Source of the DNA: Myxococcota bacterium
Lineage (GTDB): Bacteria; Myxococcota_C; UBA6777
DNA length: 64,000 nucleotides
Assembly: GCA_023150835.1 (NCBI GenBank)
Contig: JAKLKB010000024.1
Location: 11,106-75,105 of the forward strand
Direction: 5' to 3'
Shown here: piece by piece, positions 1 to 7,980 of the stretch
Layout of the letters: every line of letters starts with the position of its first letter
Numbering within the stretch: position 1 is the stretch's first letter
Made by a program: the position numbers and the translations under genes
Notes under the pieces: generated by a model
Told to the model about the DNA's origin: nothing
The model's input: the letters and a program-made list of their open reading frames with translations, nothing else
Database searches by the model: none

Positions 1-1
1 T

Positions 2-916
2 GTGTTGGAAACCCGCCCTTTACCCGGATCGGGGGCCGGCCCAGAGCCTTCGCGTTGGGTGATCGGCTCCGAAGGGATCTTTGGCATCCTTACCGAAGCC
101 ACCATGCGCTTGCAAGATATCCCGCAGTATCGGTCCAAAGCGACGGTGTCGTTTGCGTCTGAACCTGCGGGGTTTGCGGCGGTTCGCCAGATCAGCCAAT
201 CCGGACTCTCTCCCGCCAACTGTCGGCTGATCTCTTCGATGGAAGCTTTTAGCATGGGAGCGGGCGATGGTCGCGAGACGATCTTGTTGTTGGGGTTCGA
301 GTCTCACGATCATCCGCAACAGCAGCGATTGGAGCGGGCCTTGGCGATCTGCGCACAGCACGACGGCTCGCCCAAAGTCTTGCAAGGTCGGGCCTTGGAC
401 GACGAAGAGGGCGATGCTTCGGAGCGTTGGAAACAGAGCTTTTTGTTGGCTCCGTACCTGCGCGATGCGATGCTTTGTTGTGGGATCTTGCTTGAAACCT
501 TTGAAACCGCCGTCACATGGGATCGTTTTGCTGCGTTCCATCAAGCCGTGATCGCGGCTGCGACGGATGCTTTGCAAGCACACTGCGGCGGAGGGTTGAT
601 CACATGGCGTTTTACGCATGTCTATCCTGACGGGCCTGCGCCTTATTACTCGGTGGTGGCTCCTGCCCGAGAAGGCCAAGAAGTCGAACAATGGGACGCC
701 ATCAAATCCGCTGTCTCTGACGCGATCCTCGCCTGTGGTGGCACGATTACACACCACCACGCCGTCGGCAAAGATCATCGACCTTGGTATACGCAACAGA
801 TATCCCCTCTCTTCGGCGAGATCCTCCACCAAGCCAAACGCACCCTCGATCCCGCGTGGATACTCAACCCCGAAGTCCTCCTCCCTCCCGACCCTCCTCA
901 CTCACAACGCTCTTGA
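2..916 (+). CDS. FAD-linked oxidase, AGPS-like (5' end cut by window)
   Basis: This is the C-terminal 304 residues of an FAD-binding oxidase of the alkyldihydroxyacetonephosphate synthase type. In characterised members this enzyme swaps the acyl group of acyl-DHAP for an alkyl chain, making the ether bond of ether lipids. VIGSEGIFGILTEAT near residues 20-34 matches the FAD-domain segment GSEGTLGIITEA of this family. THHHAVGKDHRPWY near residues 249-262 is the His-rich active-site stretch typical of AGPS. The frame is open to the window edge, so the true start lies upstream. Bacterial proteins with these motifs are often annotated as generic FAD oxidases, so the exact substrate is inferred. 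A 35-nt tandem repeat begins at the last codons and runs over the stop. Confidence 0.85.
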   Translation: MLETRPLPGSGAGPEPSRWVIGSEGIFGILTEATMRLQDIPQYRSKATVSFASEPAGFAAVRQISQSGLSPANCRLISSMEAFSMGAGDGRETILLLGFESHDHPQQQRLERALAICAQHDGSPKVLQGRALDDEEGDASERWKQSFLLAPYLRDAMLCCGILLETFETAVTWDRFAAFHQAVIAAATDALQAHCGGGLITWRFTHVYPDGPAPYYSVVAPAREGQEVEQWDAIKSAVSDAILACGGTITHHHAVGKDHRPWYTQQISPLFGEILHQAKRTLDPAWILNPEVLLPPDPPHSQRS

Positions 917-987
917 TGGACGCCTTTGCTACAAACCCACAACGCTCTTGACGGACGCCTTCGCTACAAACCAAAACGCTCTTGACA
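903..987 (+). repeat. 35-nt tandem repeat over the stop of the oxidase gene
   Basis: A unit containing AACGCTCTTGACGGACGCC starts at 903, recurs at 938 and recurs partially at 973. The first copy overlaps the final codons and TGA of the upstream gene. The third copy ends in TTGACA (982-987), which could act as a -35 for the CBS gene, but no good -10 follows at 17 bp. Confidence 0.75.
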
Positions 988-1057
988 AATTCTCCGAACA
1001 CGACGAACGATCGGTCCGCTGATCTTGTTTTGCCCTTCGACCGCAAAGGAGTTTGTC

Positions 1058-1492
1058 ATGGAGATCCCCAAGTTTCTACGCGAACGTGCTGTCCAAGCCA
1101 TCGATTCATTGCTTACCATCCAAGAAGCCGCCGGCCTGATGCAGATACACAACGTCGGTGCTTTGCTGGTGATCGAAGATGGCCGACTTGTCGGCCTGAT
1201 CTCGGAACGCGATATCGCTTGCAAAGTCGCCGCAGAAGGTCGTGATCCAAGCACCACCCTTGTCCAACAAGTTATGACCTCCGAAGTGATCTCCGTCGTC
1301 GAAACCGATTCCCTCGAATATGCGATGGAGCTGATGCAACGCCACCACATCCGTCACCTCCCGATGATGCGCGACGGCCAAGTCCTCGCCATGCTCGGCC
1401 TCCGTGACCTCTGTGAACTCCGCGTCAAGCTCCTTCACAGCGAAAACCGCAATCTCGCTTCCATCGTCGCTCTCCACGATCAAGACGCCTGA
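1058..1492 (+). CDS. CBS-pair (Bateman) domain protein
   Basis: This 144-residue protein is almost entirely a tandem pair of CBS domains. The first spans about residues 8-65 (GALLVIEDGRLVGLISERD) and the second about 70-130 (IRHLPMMRDGQVLAMLGLRD). CBS pairs normally bind adenosine nucleotides and act as energy-sensing modules. There is no attached enzyme, so this is a stand-alone CBS protein whose partner is unknown. The ATG at 1058 is chosen because AAAGGA lies 7 nt upstream; an in-frame TTG at 1025 lacks such a site. It follows the oxidase gene by about 140 nt of repeat sequence and is probably transcribed separately. Confidence 0.88.
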   Translation: MEIPKFLRERAVQAIDSLLTIQEAAGLMQIHNVGALLVIEDGRLVGLISERDIACKVAAEGRDPSTTLVQQVMTSEVISVVETDSLEYAMELMQRHHIRHLPMMRDGQVLAMLGLRDLCELRVKLLHSENRNLASIVALHDQDA

Positions 1493-1493
1493 T

Positions 1494-1590
1494 CCCGCCT
1501 CTCAAGCCCAACTACACCCCGCCTCTCAAGCCCAACTACACCCCGCCTCTCAAGCCCAGCCACACCCCGCCTCTCAAACCCAACTAGGTA
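1494..1590 (+). repeat. 24-nt tandem repeat, four copies
   Basis: Four head-to-tail copies of a 24-nt unit built on CCGCCTCTCAAGCCCAACTA begin right after the CBS stop codon. The period is a multiple of three, so one forward frame reads an eight-residue repeat (ASQAQLHP), but no ribosome binding site supports a gene here. Confidence 0.85.
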
Positions 1591-1616
1591 CTCCTATCCC
1601 ATCGGATTGACGCGGT

Positions 1617-1765
1617 TGCTAAAAAAAGCCGTGTTCGCGCTCCTTCAAGCGACAGAGCCGTTGGTTTGAAAGACTTGTGCTCTTTTCGCCCCTCACGGGG
1701 TCAAGGGGCGGCAGTCTATGGCGGGGTTTGGGGCAACGCCCCACAAAAATCATCGAACCGCATCA
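1617..1765 (+). repeat. Interspersed repeat family A, copy 1
   Basis: The roughly 150-bp block contains GTGTTCGCGCT, CTTCAAGCGACAGAG, ACGGGGTCAAGGGG and a palindromic GGGGCAACGCCCC. The same ordered blocks recur at 11965-12115 and 37138-37290 in this direction, and at 9964-10112 and 20630-20788 inverted. It fills much of the 587-base gap between the CBS and methyltransferase genes; bases 1766-2079 show no clear gene. Confidence 0.8.
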
Positions 1766-2079
1766 CTCCTCCCCTCATCGAAAAAACACCTTGAGTCCCC
1801 TTCTTTTTTCGTTGCGATCTCCGCCGACTGTGTAGTTTTCGTAACACTTGTACAAGAAAAAAGATCGTGGTATGACAGCCACGCGTTACGCCGCAATGCC
1901 ATTCAGTGCGTGACCAAGCAAGAGGAGGTGCTGGGTTTCGCAAGGATTCTTTTGGACTTGTTTGGTGCGCGTAGCGCTTGAATAACAAGCCATTGAGATG
2001 CCTTAGAACACATCATCTTGAGAAAAACATTGAAGAGGCGGAGGTGTCGCTGCGTTTTGCATGAGGGAGTTTTACATCG

Positions 2080-2739
2080 ATGAGGGCGTACGTCATGAGT
2101 GGGTATGATCGTTTTTCTGTAGGAGATCGAGGAAGCCTGTGGGTGGAGTCGCTGGTTTCTCCTTATCGGCGCGAAACCATCGAGGCATTGGGGGATTGTG
2201 CGGGAGGGGCTGTATTGGATCTCGCTTGTGGAGAAGGTGAGAACTTTGATCACTGGCGTTTGGGGTCGAAACATGCGCCCGCATGGGTGATCGGTGTGGA
2301 CGCCTCGATCCGCAAGCTGCGCGAAGCCCACCAGCGCGTCCGTCAAGGCGGGTGGAAAAATGCAGTCCTTCTGCAAACCGAAGATTATGCTTTGGAACAG
2401 CCGTTGTTTTCGGAGTATTGGCGAAGCGATGGTTTTGATGGCGTGGTGTGTACGTTGGGGCTGACGGCTCTCCAAGATTGGGAACAAGTGTTCTCAAGAT
2501 CTTTTTCCTTATTGAAGCCGGGTGGGCGATTCGCGATCTTGGATCGCTATACCAGCAAAGACGAATCCAATCCCGCTTCCGAAGGCACCAGTCCCGCGCC
2601 CGATTTTACACGCCGTGTCTGGGAATCCTTGGAACGTGCTTGCGATGACTTCCAGATGCGCTTTTTGGATGCTTCCCCCCGCGCTCTCGGCGGAAACCTC
2701 TATCTCGCTTCGGGAAGACGCAAACTGATCGCCCACTAG
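2080..2739 (+). CDS. SAM-dependent class I methyltransferase
   Basis: A 219-residue Rossmann-fold methyltransferase. VLDLACGEGENFDHW (about residues 45-59) is motif I, the glycine-rich SAM-binding loop. VIGVDAS is the acidic end of strand 2, FDGVVCTLGLTALQDW is motif II/III, and LLKPGGRFAILDRY is the post-motif signature common in methyltransferase type-11/25 families. The substrate cannot be read from the sequence. ATG at 2080 has a weak GGGAG upstream, while an in-frame ATG at 2095 is preceded by GAGGG, so the start is uncertain by five codons. It stands alone, with repeat DNA on both sides, and has no visible operon partner. Confidence 0.85.
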   Translation: MRAYVMSGYDRFSVGDRGSLWVESLVSPYRRETIEALGDCAGGAVLDLACGEGENFDHWRLGSKHAPAWVIGVDASIRKLREAHQRVRQGGWKNAVLLQTEDYALEQPLFSEYWRSDGFDGVVCTLGLTALQDWEQVFSRSFSLLKPGGRFAILDRYTSKDESNPASEGTSPAPDFTRRVWESLERACDDFQMRFLDASPRALGGNLYLASGRRKLIAH

Positions 2740-2837
2740 ATCGCGCTTGCTTTTTTCTCCAATCGTTCCGCATCGACAGATATCGCCAAAACATCTTGAT
2801 AGGGCCCGGGTATGGGGTTTTTGTCTACTGATCCGCC

Positions 2838-3022
2838 CGTTGTGTGCGACCTATGTAGGGGCAGCCCCCTGTGGCTGCCCAATAAAAGGGCGTCTGCGTA
2901 AAGATGTAGGGGCAGCCCTCTGTGGCTGCCCAATAAAAGGGCGTCTGTGTAAAGATGTAGGGGCAGCCCCCTGTGGCTGCCCAATAAAAGGGCGTCTACA
3001 GCAGATCGCACCTACCCTTCCC
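2838..3022 (+). repeat. TIR/hairpin repeat element with core amplified three times
   Basis: The left end reads GATCCGCCCGTTGTGTGCG, as in the complete element at 17659. The hairpin core GTAGGGGCAGCC...GGCTGCCC then occurs at 2855-2880, 2906-2931 and 2957-2982, a 51-nt period. The right arm GGGCGTCTACAGCAGATCGC matches the copies at 49138-49502. This is one element whose core has been tandemly amplified. It ends just before the ribosome binding site of msrA. Confidence 0.8.
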
Positions 3023-3045
3023 TATCAAAAGAAGGAGGCGTTTCG

Positions 3046-3744
3046 ATGCGTTTGTTTGTATTCGTGAGTTTGTTTGGCCTTTTGCTTGCCAAGGTGGAGA
3101 TGTGTTCGACCCATCCATCGCTACCCGCTGAAGTGCGTGCGGAAACACCCGCCCAAGAAGACAAGTATGCGATCCCACCGCTGCCGCGTGTTCCAAACGG
3201 CGCAGAAGTGGCGATCTTTGCGGGCGGATGCTTTTGGTGCGTCCAACCTCCTTTTGACAAACAAAAAGGCGTGCTTGCCACAAGCGTCGGATTCACGGGC
3301 GGCAGCGAAAAGAACCCCACCTACAAAGACGTTGCCTACGGGCGAACCAGCCACACCGAAGCCTTGTTTGTGGTGTACGATCCAAAGCAGGTCACTTACG
3401 AAAAACTCTTGGATATCTTTTGGCGACAGATCCAACCCAACCAAAAAAACGGCCAATTTGCCGATATCGGGACGCAATATCGAACGGGGATTTTTTATAC
3501 AAACGCGGCCCAACGCCGCGCCGCTGAAGCCTCGAAAAAAGCCATCGCTGCGAGCGGTTGCTTTCTTGCCGATATCGCCGTCGAGATCTCCAAGGCCACC
3601 CCGTTTTATCCCGCAGAAAATTACCATCAAAAGTATTATCAAAAAAATCCTTCACATTATCTGCGCTACAAGATCGGCTCGGGGCGAGCAGGTTATCTCG
3701 CCGCTCGCTGGACAGAAAAAGGCTGTCGCCCCCTCCCCAAATAA
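3046..3744 (+). CDS. msrA: Peptide-methionine (S)-S-oxide reductase MsrA, exported
   Basis: MsrA reduces methionine-S-sulfoxide in proteins. AIFAGGCFWCVQPPFD (about residues 56-71) contains the GCFWC signature with the catalytic cysteine. GFTGG, the HTEAL segment and the YHQKY tail are further MsrA hallmarks. Compared with cytosolic MsrA, the 232-residue protein has an extra N-terminal 50 residues starting with a hydrophobic signal-like stretch (MRLFVFVSLFGLLLAKV), so it probably repairs proteins in the envelope. There is a Cys shortly after, but no clean lipobox. GAAGGAGG sits upstream of ATG 3046. No MsrB partner is present in the window. Confidence 0.93.
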   Translation: MRLFVFVSLFGLLLAKVEMCSTHPSLPAEVRAETPAQEDKYAIPPLPRVPNGAEVAIFAGGCFWCVQPPFDKQKGVLATSVGFTGGSEKNPTYKDVAYGRTSHTEALFVVYDPKQVTYEKLLDIFWRQIQPNQKNGQFADIGTQYRTGIFYTNAAQRRAAEASKKAIAASGCFLADIAVEISKATPFYPAENYHQKYYQKNPSHYLRYKIGSGRAGYLAARWTEKGCRPLPK

Positions 3745-3788
3745 GCACAGCGTCGGCGCTCGTTTCGACAGATGGGGCGTTTCTTTGG

Positions 3789-3912
3789 GGTGATACGATA
3801 TCCTGATGTTGCGAGATCGAGTTCGGGGATGCTCGCGAATCGATCAAGTCCAATCATCGGGGGTTTATACCGATCCGCTTGATCATGTATTGAGCGGATT
3901 TCGTAGGATGTC
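3789..3912. repeat. Degenerate TIR repeat element
   Basis: GATACGATATCC at the left and GGATTTCGTAGGA at the right form an imperfect terminal inverted repeat like those of the 47366-47520 element. The GTAGGGGC hairpin core is not recognisable inside. It lies between the convergent msrA and HEAT-repeat genes. Confidence 0.5.
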
Positions 3913-3914
3913 GT

Positions 3915-6236
3915 TCAGCGCTTGGCAGGTTGTGGCAAAGCCCGATGTTCCGAATGGGTGGCTGGGTCTGCGGCTTTGGCTACCACAAGCCGCTTGAGAG
4001 CCAACGCCGCGCTAACGCGTACTTCGTTATCTGTGTCCTCAAGAACCTCCTTCAACGCGGAAAGCACTTCTTTGGAACCCACCCCCACCTCGCCCAAGGC
4101 TTTTGCTGCGTTCTTGCGAACCAAACCATCTACGTCGCTGAGGGCGAAGATCAGCGCAGGGATCGCCGCACGAGCTTCTCCCTTCATCTTGCCCAGCGCC
4201 ACGGCTGTATCGTGGCGCAGTTTGTTCTCCGCGTCCTTGAGGAACCGAACCAAGGTCGGGATCGCTACACGAGCTTCCACACCTATCCCACCCAATGCCT
4301 GCACAGCATTTCTGCGAACCTCCCCGCCCTTGCGTCGAAGAGTTGAAAGAAGCAACGGCACCGCCGCCACCCCCATCTTCCCCAAGGCCCACACGATATC
4401 TCGGTGAACCCAACTTTCCCCGTCCTCAAGCCCCCGAATCAAGGCTGGAATCGCTTCTTTGGCTCCCACTCCCATCTTCCCCAAGGCCAAGGCCGCTCCC
4501 TTACGAGCGAAACTCTTTTTGTATTTGAGCGTCCGAATCAAGGCTGGGAGCGCGGCTTTTGCTTTTCCTCCCATCTTACCCAAAGCTAGGGCCGCATGAT
4601 AGGAGACGACGCCATCTTTATCCTTGAGAGTTCGAATCAAGGCAGGGATCGCAGAAGTGGCCTCAACGCTCATTTCCCCCAAGGCTTCGGCCACATCCTT
4701 ACGAACCCCGCTATCCTTGTCTTTGAGTAACCGAATCAATGTAGGGATCGCGGCTTTGGCTTCCGCCCCCATCTTCCCCAAAGCCCTTGCCGCGCTCCTG
4801 CGAACCCAGTAATCCCCATCACCGAGCGCCCGAATCAAGGCCGAGAGCGCAGCACGAGCCTCCGCTCCCATCCCAACTAACGCCTTCGCTGCATTCCAAC
4901 GAACATCGCTATCCGTGTCTTGTAGGGCTGCGATCAACGTCGGAACCGCCAACCCGCCGATCATTCCTAACGCCGATGCCGCGTACAAGCGAACGAAGCG
5001 ATCTCTGTCCTTGATCGCCTGAGCCAGAGCAGGGATCGCCACATGGGCCTCCCTTCCGATCCTTCCCAACGCCTGTGATGCACTCAAACGAACGTTGTTA
5101 TCCTTGTCTTGGAGAGCCTGAATCAGCGCAGGGAGCGCCGATCGAGCCTTCCTTCTCATACCCCCCAACGCAAAGATCGCAGCGTCACGAACATCGCTCT
5201 CCGTCTCGTTCAGCAGTCGCAACAGCAACGGCATCGCTGCATCGGCCTCTGCCTCCACCCCGATTTGCCCCAACGCAAAGGCTGCTTTTTTTTGGACATC
5301 CTTCTCTTTGTCTTGGAGAGCACGGAGCAGGGCTGGAATGGCTGCCTTCGCTCTTGCTTTCATCTCGCCTAGAGCCTCCGCTGCACCAACACGAACCTTT
5401 TTGTCCTTGTGTTGGAGGGCCTTGATCAGCGGCGCAACCGCTTCCTCGCCCATCAAACCCAAGGCCCAAACACCTCCCCTGTGATCGTCGCTGTTTGGGC
5501 TTTGAAGGAGTTCGATCAACAGCGGTATCATCCACTCGCCCATCTTCCGCAAGGCCAAGGCTCCACGAACGCGGATCTCGCGATGCTTTCCTCTAATTTG
5601 ATCAAGGAGGACAGGCAGCGCACCTTTGGCCGCCACACCCATCTTCGCTAACGCCTCCGCTGCCTCCAAGCCCACGTCGCGTTCTGGATCATCAAGAGCC
5701 GTGATCAGGGATGGGATCGCCTTCGTTCCTATTCGGCCCAAAGCATAGACCGCGCCCTTACGGACCAGACGTTCATGGTTCTTGAGTGATTCGACCAAGA
5801 CAGGGAGTGCCGCATCTGCCGACTCTCCCATCAAACCCAAGGCCCACACAACACGAGCGCGAACCTCCCCGTCTTTGTCCTTGACTGCTTGAACGAGCGC
5901 TGGGAACGCTGCACGAGCCTTCGGCCCGATCTTTCCCAACGCCCATGCTGCATACGAACGCACAGAGCGATCCCTGTCCTTGAGCGCCCGAATCAGCGCT
6001 GGGATCGCCGCTTTCGCCTCTTTTCCCATCCTCCCCAAGGCCCACGCTGCGTTTACGCGGGCTGAACTCTTCTTGCTCTGAAGTTGTTTTTGTAGGCCGA
6101 TAATTCGGTCGGTATTGCCCGCGTGAACTTTGGGGGAGAGGATAGTCAAGAGCCAGACAGCCACAAAAATTCGCCATCCTTGCTCCTGCATCCTCTTCCA
6201 TCGTCTCGTAAAAATCCGATGCGTCGTGCTTTCCAT
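3915..6236 (-). CDS. Exported HEAT-repeat protein, 22 repeats
   Basis: After an N-terminal basic region and hydrophobic segment (IFVAVWLLTILSPKVHA, likely cleaved after VHA), the 773-residue protein consists of about 22 consecutive repeats of 31 residues. Each has the PBS-lyase-type HEAT consensus AIPALIRALKD, a variable turn, then VRxxAAxALGKMG. Such arrays form a curved solenoid that binds proteins; no catalytic domain is present. ATG 6236 is preferred because AAAGGAG lies 9 nt upstream and it places the signal sequence near the N-terminus. It lies 53 nt downstream of the ClpX-like gene on the same strand, so the two are likely co-transcribed, although the signal peptide would put the products in different compartments. 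Confidence 0.85.
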   Translation of the reverse strand: MESTTHRIFTRRWKRMQEQGWRIFVAVWLLTILSPKVHAGNTDRIIGLQKQLQSKKSSARVNAAWALGRMGKEAKAAIPALIRALKDRDRSVRSYAAWALGKIGPKARAAFPALVQAVKDKDGEVRARVVWALGLMGESADAALPVLVESLKNHERLVRKGAVYALGRIGTKAIPSLITALDDPERDVGLEAAEALAKMGVAAKGALPVLLDQIRGKHREIRVRGALALRKMGEWMIPLLIELLQSPNSDDHRGGVWALGLMGEEAVAPLIKALQHKDKKVRVGAAEALGEMKARAKAAIPALLRALQDKEKDVQKKAAFALGQIGVEAEADAAMPLLLRLLNETESDVRDAAIFALGGMRRKARSALPALIQALQDKDNNVRLSASQALGRIGREAHVAIPALAQAIKDRDRFVRLYAASALGMIGGLAVPTLIAALQDTDSDVRWNAAKALVGMGAEARAALSALIRALGDGDYWVRRSAARALGKMGAEAKAAIPTLIRLLKDKDSGVRKDVAEALGEMSVEATSAIPALIRTLKDKDGVVSYHAALALGKMGGKAKAALPALIRTLKYKKSFARKGAALALGKMGVGAKEAIPALIRGLEDGESWVHRDIVWALGKMGVAAVPLLLSTLRRKGGEVRRNAVQALGGIGVEARVAIPTLVRFLKDAENKLRHDTAVALGKMKGEARAAIPALIFALSDVDGLVRKNAAKALGEVGVGSKEVLSALKEVLEDTDNEVRVSAALALKRLVVAKAADPATHSEHRALPQPAKR

Positions 6237-6289
6237 CGAATGTTTCTCCTTTGGTAGGCGAACCCTGATTAGAAACCTCACGGCTTGGC

Positions 6290-7771
6290 CTAAATCGGTG
6301 TGATCCAAAGGGCAGAAGTGGGATGGTGGCCTTCAACGATATCGCGGGTGAGCGTCAGGGTGCGGATGCCTTCTCGCGAAGGGATCTCATAGAGGATATC
6401 GAGCATGAGCTCTTCGAGGATCATGCGCAATCCGCGTGCGCCGACTTTTTGGCGCAAGGCTTTTTCCGCGATGGCATCAAGGGCTGCCGGTTCAAAGACA
6501 AGCTGGACGCCTTCAAAGGACAACATCTGCTTGTATTGGGCGACGAGGCTGTTTTTGGGTTCCGTCAAGATCCGCACCAGCGCCGCATGATCGAGCGGAT
6601 CGAGTGTTGCGCATACAGGCAACCGCCCGATCAACTCGGGCAACATCCCGTAGCGAACGAGGTCTTCGGGCAAGACTTGTCGGAGTAGATCGTCGGTGGA
6701 TACGACCGATGCAAGCAGATCGCCGATCGCTTGTTCTTGCCCTGCAAGGCGGCGAGCGATGATCTCTTCAATGCCTACGAAGGCTCCACCACAGATGAAA
6801 AGGATGTTGGATGTATCGATCTGTACGCCCTCATCGCCTGATTGGCTGCGCCCCCGTGTACCCGGCAGGATGGCGCTTGTACCTTCGAGCAGTTTGAGCA
6901 GAGATTGTTGGACGCCTTCACCGGAGATATCCCGTGTGGCCGAAGCGGAGGGCTTTCGAGCGATCTTGTCGATCTCGTCGATGTAGAGGATCCCCCGTTC
7001 GGTTCTTTGCTTGTCGCCTTCTGCCGCTTGGTAAAGCCGCGTCAACATCTGTTCGACATCTTGGCCGACGTAGCCCGCTTCGGTCAGCGATGTCGCGTCG
7101 GCCATCGCAAACGGAACATGCAGACTGCGCGCAAGAGATTGTGCCAACAGCGTCTTTCCTGTGCCGCTTGGCCCGATCAACAGCACATTCGATTTGTGCA
7201 GTTCAACCCCGTAAGCAGGGCGCTTTTGCATGTATTCCACACGGTGATAATGGCTGTACACGGCCACCGCAAGTTTCTTTTTGGCCTGTTCTTGGGCGAT
7301 TACATACCGATCCAGAAACTCCTTGATGGCGCGTGGGGTCGGAGCGTAGCCACAAGGGCGCTTTGGCAACGGAGGCGCGGAACGCACAGACGAAGAAGGC
7401 TCCTCGTGTATCGGTTGCGAAAGCGGCGTAGGCTCCTCGTGTATCGGTTGCGAAAGCGGCGTAGGCTCCTCGTGTATCGGTTGCGAAAGCGGCGTAGGCT
7501 CCGCGTGCATCGGTTGCGAAAGCGGCGTAGGCTCCGCGTGTATCGGTTGCGAAGGCGGCGTAGGCTCCGCGTGTATCGGTTGCGAAGGCGGCGTAGGCTC
7601 CGCGTGTATCGGTTGCGAAGGGGAGGGATGGAGGGGGGGGCCATCGTCGGGGGTCAAAGAGCGAAGGGTGAGCGGGTGGTTGTCCGCATCTTGCGCGATG
7701 AAGGGTTGGATCGATCGGGCTTCGGAAGATGCAGGAAAATGCACGCGTCGATGAGGGGCGATATCCTTCAA
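6290..7771 (-). CDS. ClpX-like AAA+ unfoldase lacking ClpP-docking features
   Basis: The C-terminal 350 residues are clearly ClpX-type AAA+: Walker A GPSGTGKT, pore loop GYVGQD, Walker [17 protein letters not shown] and the sensor-2 segment GARGLR. Three ClpX functions look lost. The four-cysteine zinc domain is replaced by a Pro/His/Glu-rich region with seven 11-residue repeats (SQPIHAEPTPP). The RKH loop ([10 protein letters not shown] in the clpX at 35741) is replaced by GRSQSGDEGVQ. The ClpP-binding IGF tripeptide reads IGD. It is therefore likely a ClpP-independent unfoldase or remodeller. The start is uncertain: TTG 7771 has GAAAGG 9 nt upstream, while a longer frame to 7978 runs through 40-nt tandem repeats. 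It lies between pyk and the HEAT-repeat gene. Confidence 0.85.
   Translation of the reverse strand: MKDIAPHRRVHFPASSEARSIQPFIAQDADNHPLTLRSLTPDDGPPLHPSPSQPIHAEPTPPSQPIHAEPTPPSQPIHAEPTPLSQPMHAEPTPLSQPIHEEPTPLSQPIHEEPTPLSQPIHEEPSSSVRSAPPLPKRPCGYAPTPRAIKEFLDRYVIAQEQAKKKLAVAVYSHYHRVEYMQKRPAYGVELHKSNVLLIGPSGTGKTLLAQSLARSLHVPFAMADATSLTEAGYVGQDVEQMLTRLYQAAEGDKQRTERGILYIDEIDKIARKPSASATRDISGEGVQQSLLKLLEGTSAILPGTRGRSQSGDEGVQIDTSNILFICGGAFVGIEEIIARRLAGQEQAIGDLLASVVSTDDLLRQVLPEDLVRYGMLPELIGRLPVCATLDPLDHAALVRILTEPKNSLVAQYKQMLSFEGVQLVFEPAALDAIAEKALRQKVGARGLRMILEELMLDILYEIPSREGIRTLTLTRDIVEGHHPTSALWITPI
7397..7622 (-). repeat. 33-nt in-frame tandem repeat inside the ClpX-like gene
   Basis: About seven copies of a 33-nt unit encode the 11-residue repeat SQPIHAEPTPP or SQPIHEEPTPL. 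Codon-level sequence is nearly identical between copies, so expansion is recent. It occupies the place where canonical ClpX carries its zinc-binding domain. Confidence 0.85.
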
Positions 7772-7835
7772 TGTTCGGAGCCTTTCGTTTGGGTGGGGTG
7801 GTGGGCGATTTGATCCGTTGCCGATCCCGAATGTA

Positions 7836-7977
7836 CGACAGTAGGTGGTTTGAGCCGAGTGTACGACAGTGGGCGATTTGAGCCGTTGTCGAACCCGATC
7901 GTACGATAGTGGGTGGTTTGGGCCGTTGTCGAACCCGATCGTACGATAGTGGGTGGTTTGGGCCGTTGTCGAACCCA
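7836..7977. repeat. 40-nt tandem repeat between pyk and the ClpX-like gene
   Basis: Three and a half copies of a 40-nt unit contain GTACGATAGTGGGTGGTTTG. The period is not a multiple of three, which argues against the longer N-terminal reading of the ClpX-like gene through this array. The array starts directly at the pyk stop codon. Confidence 0.85.
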
Positions 7978-7980
7978 AGG

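Noticed and set aside
6290-7978. Longer N-terminus for the ClpX-like protein starting at 7978
   Set aside because: The extra 69 codons read through 40-nt tandem repeats in a frame that the repeat period does not preserve, and TTG 7771 has a ribosome binding site.
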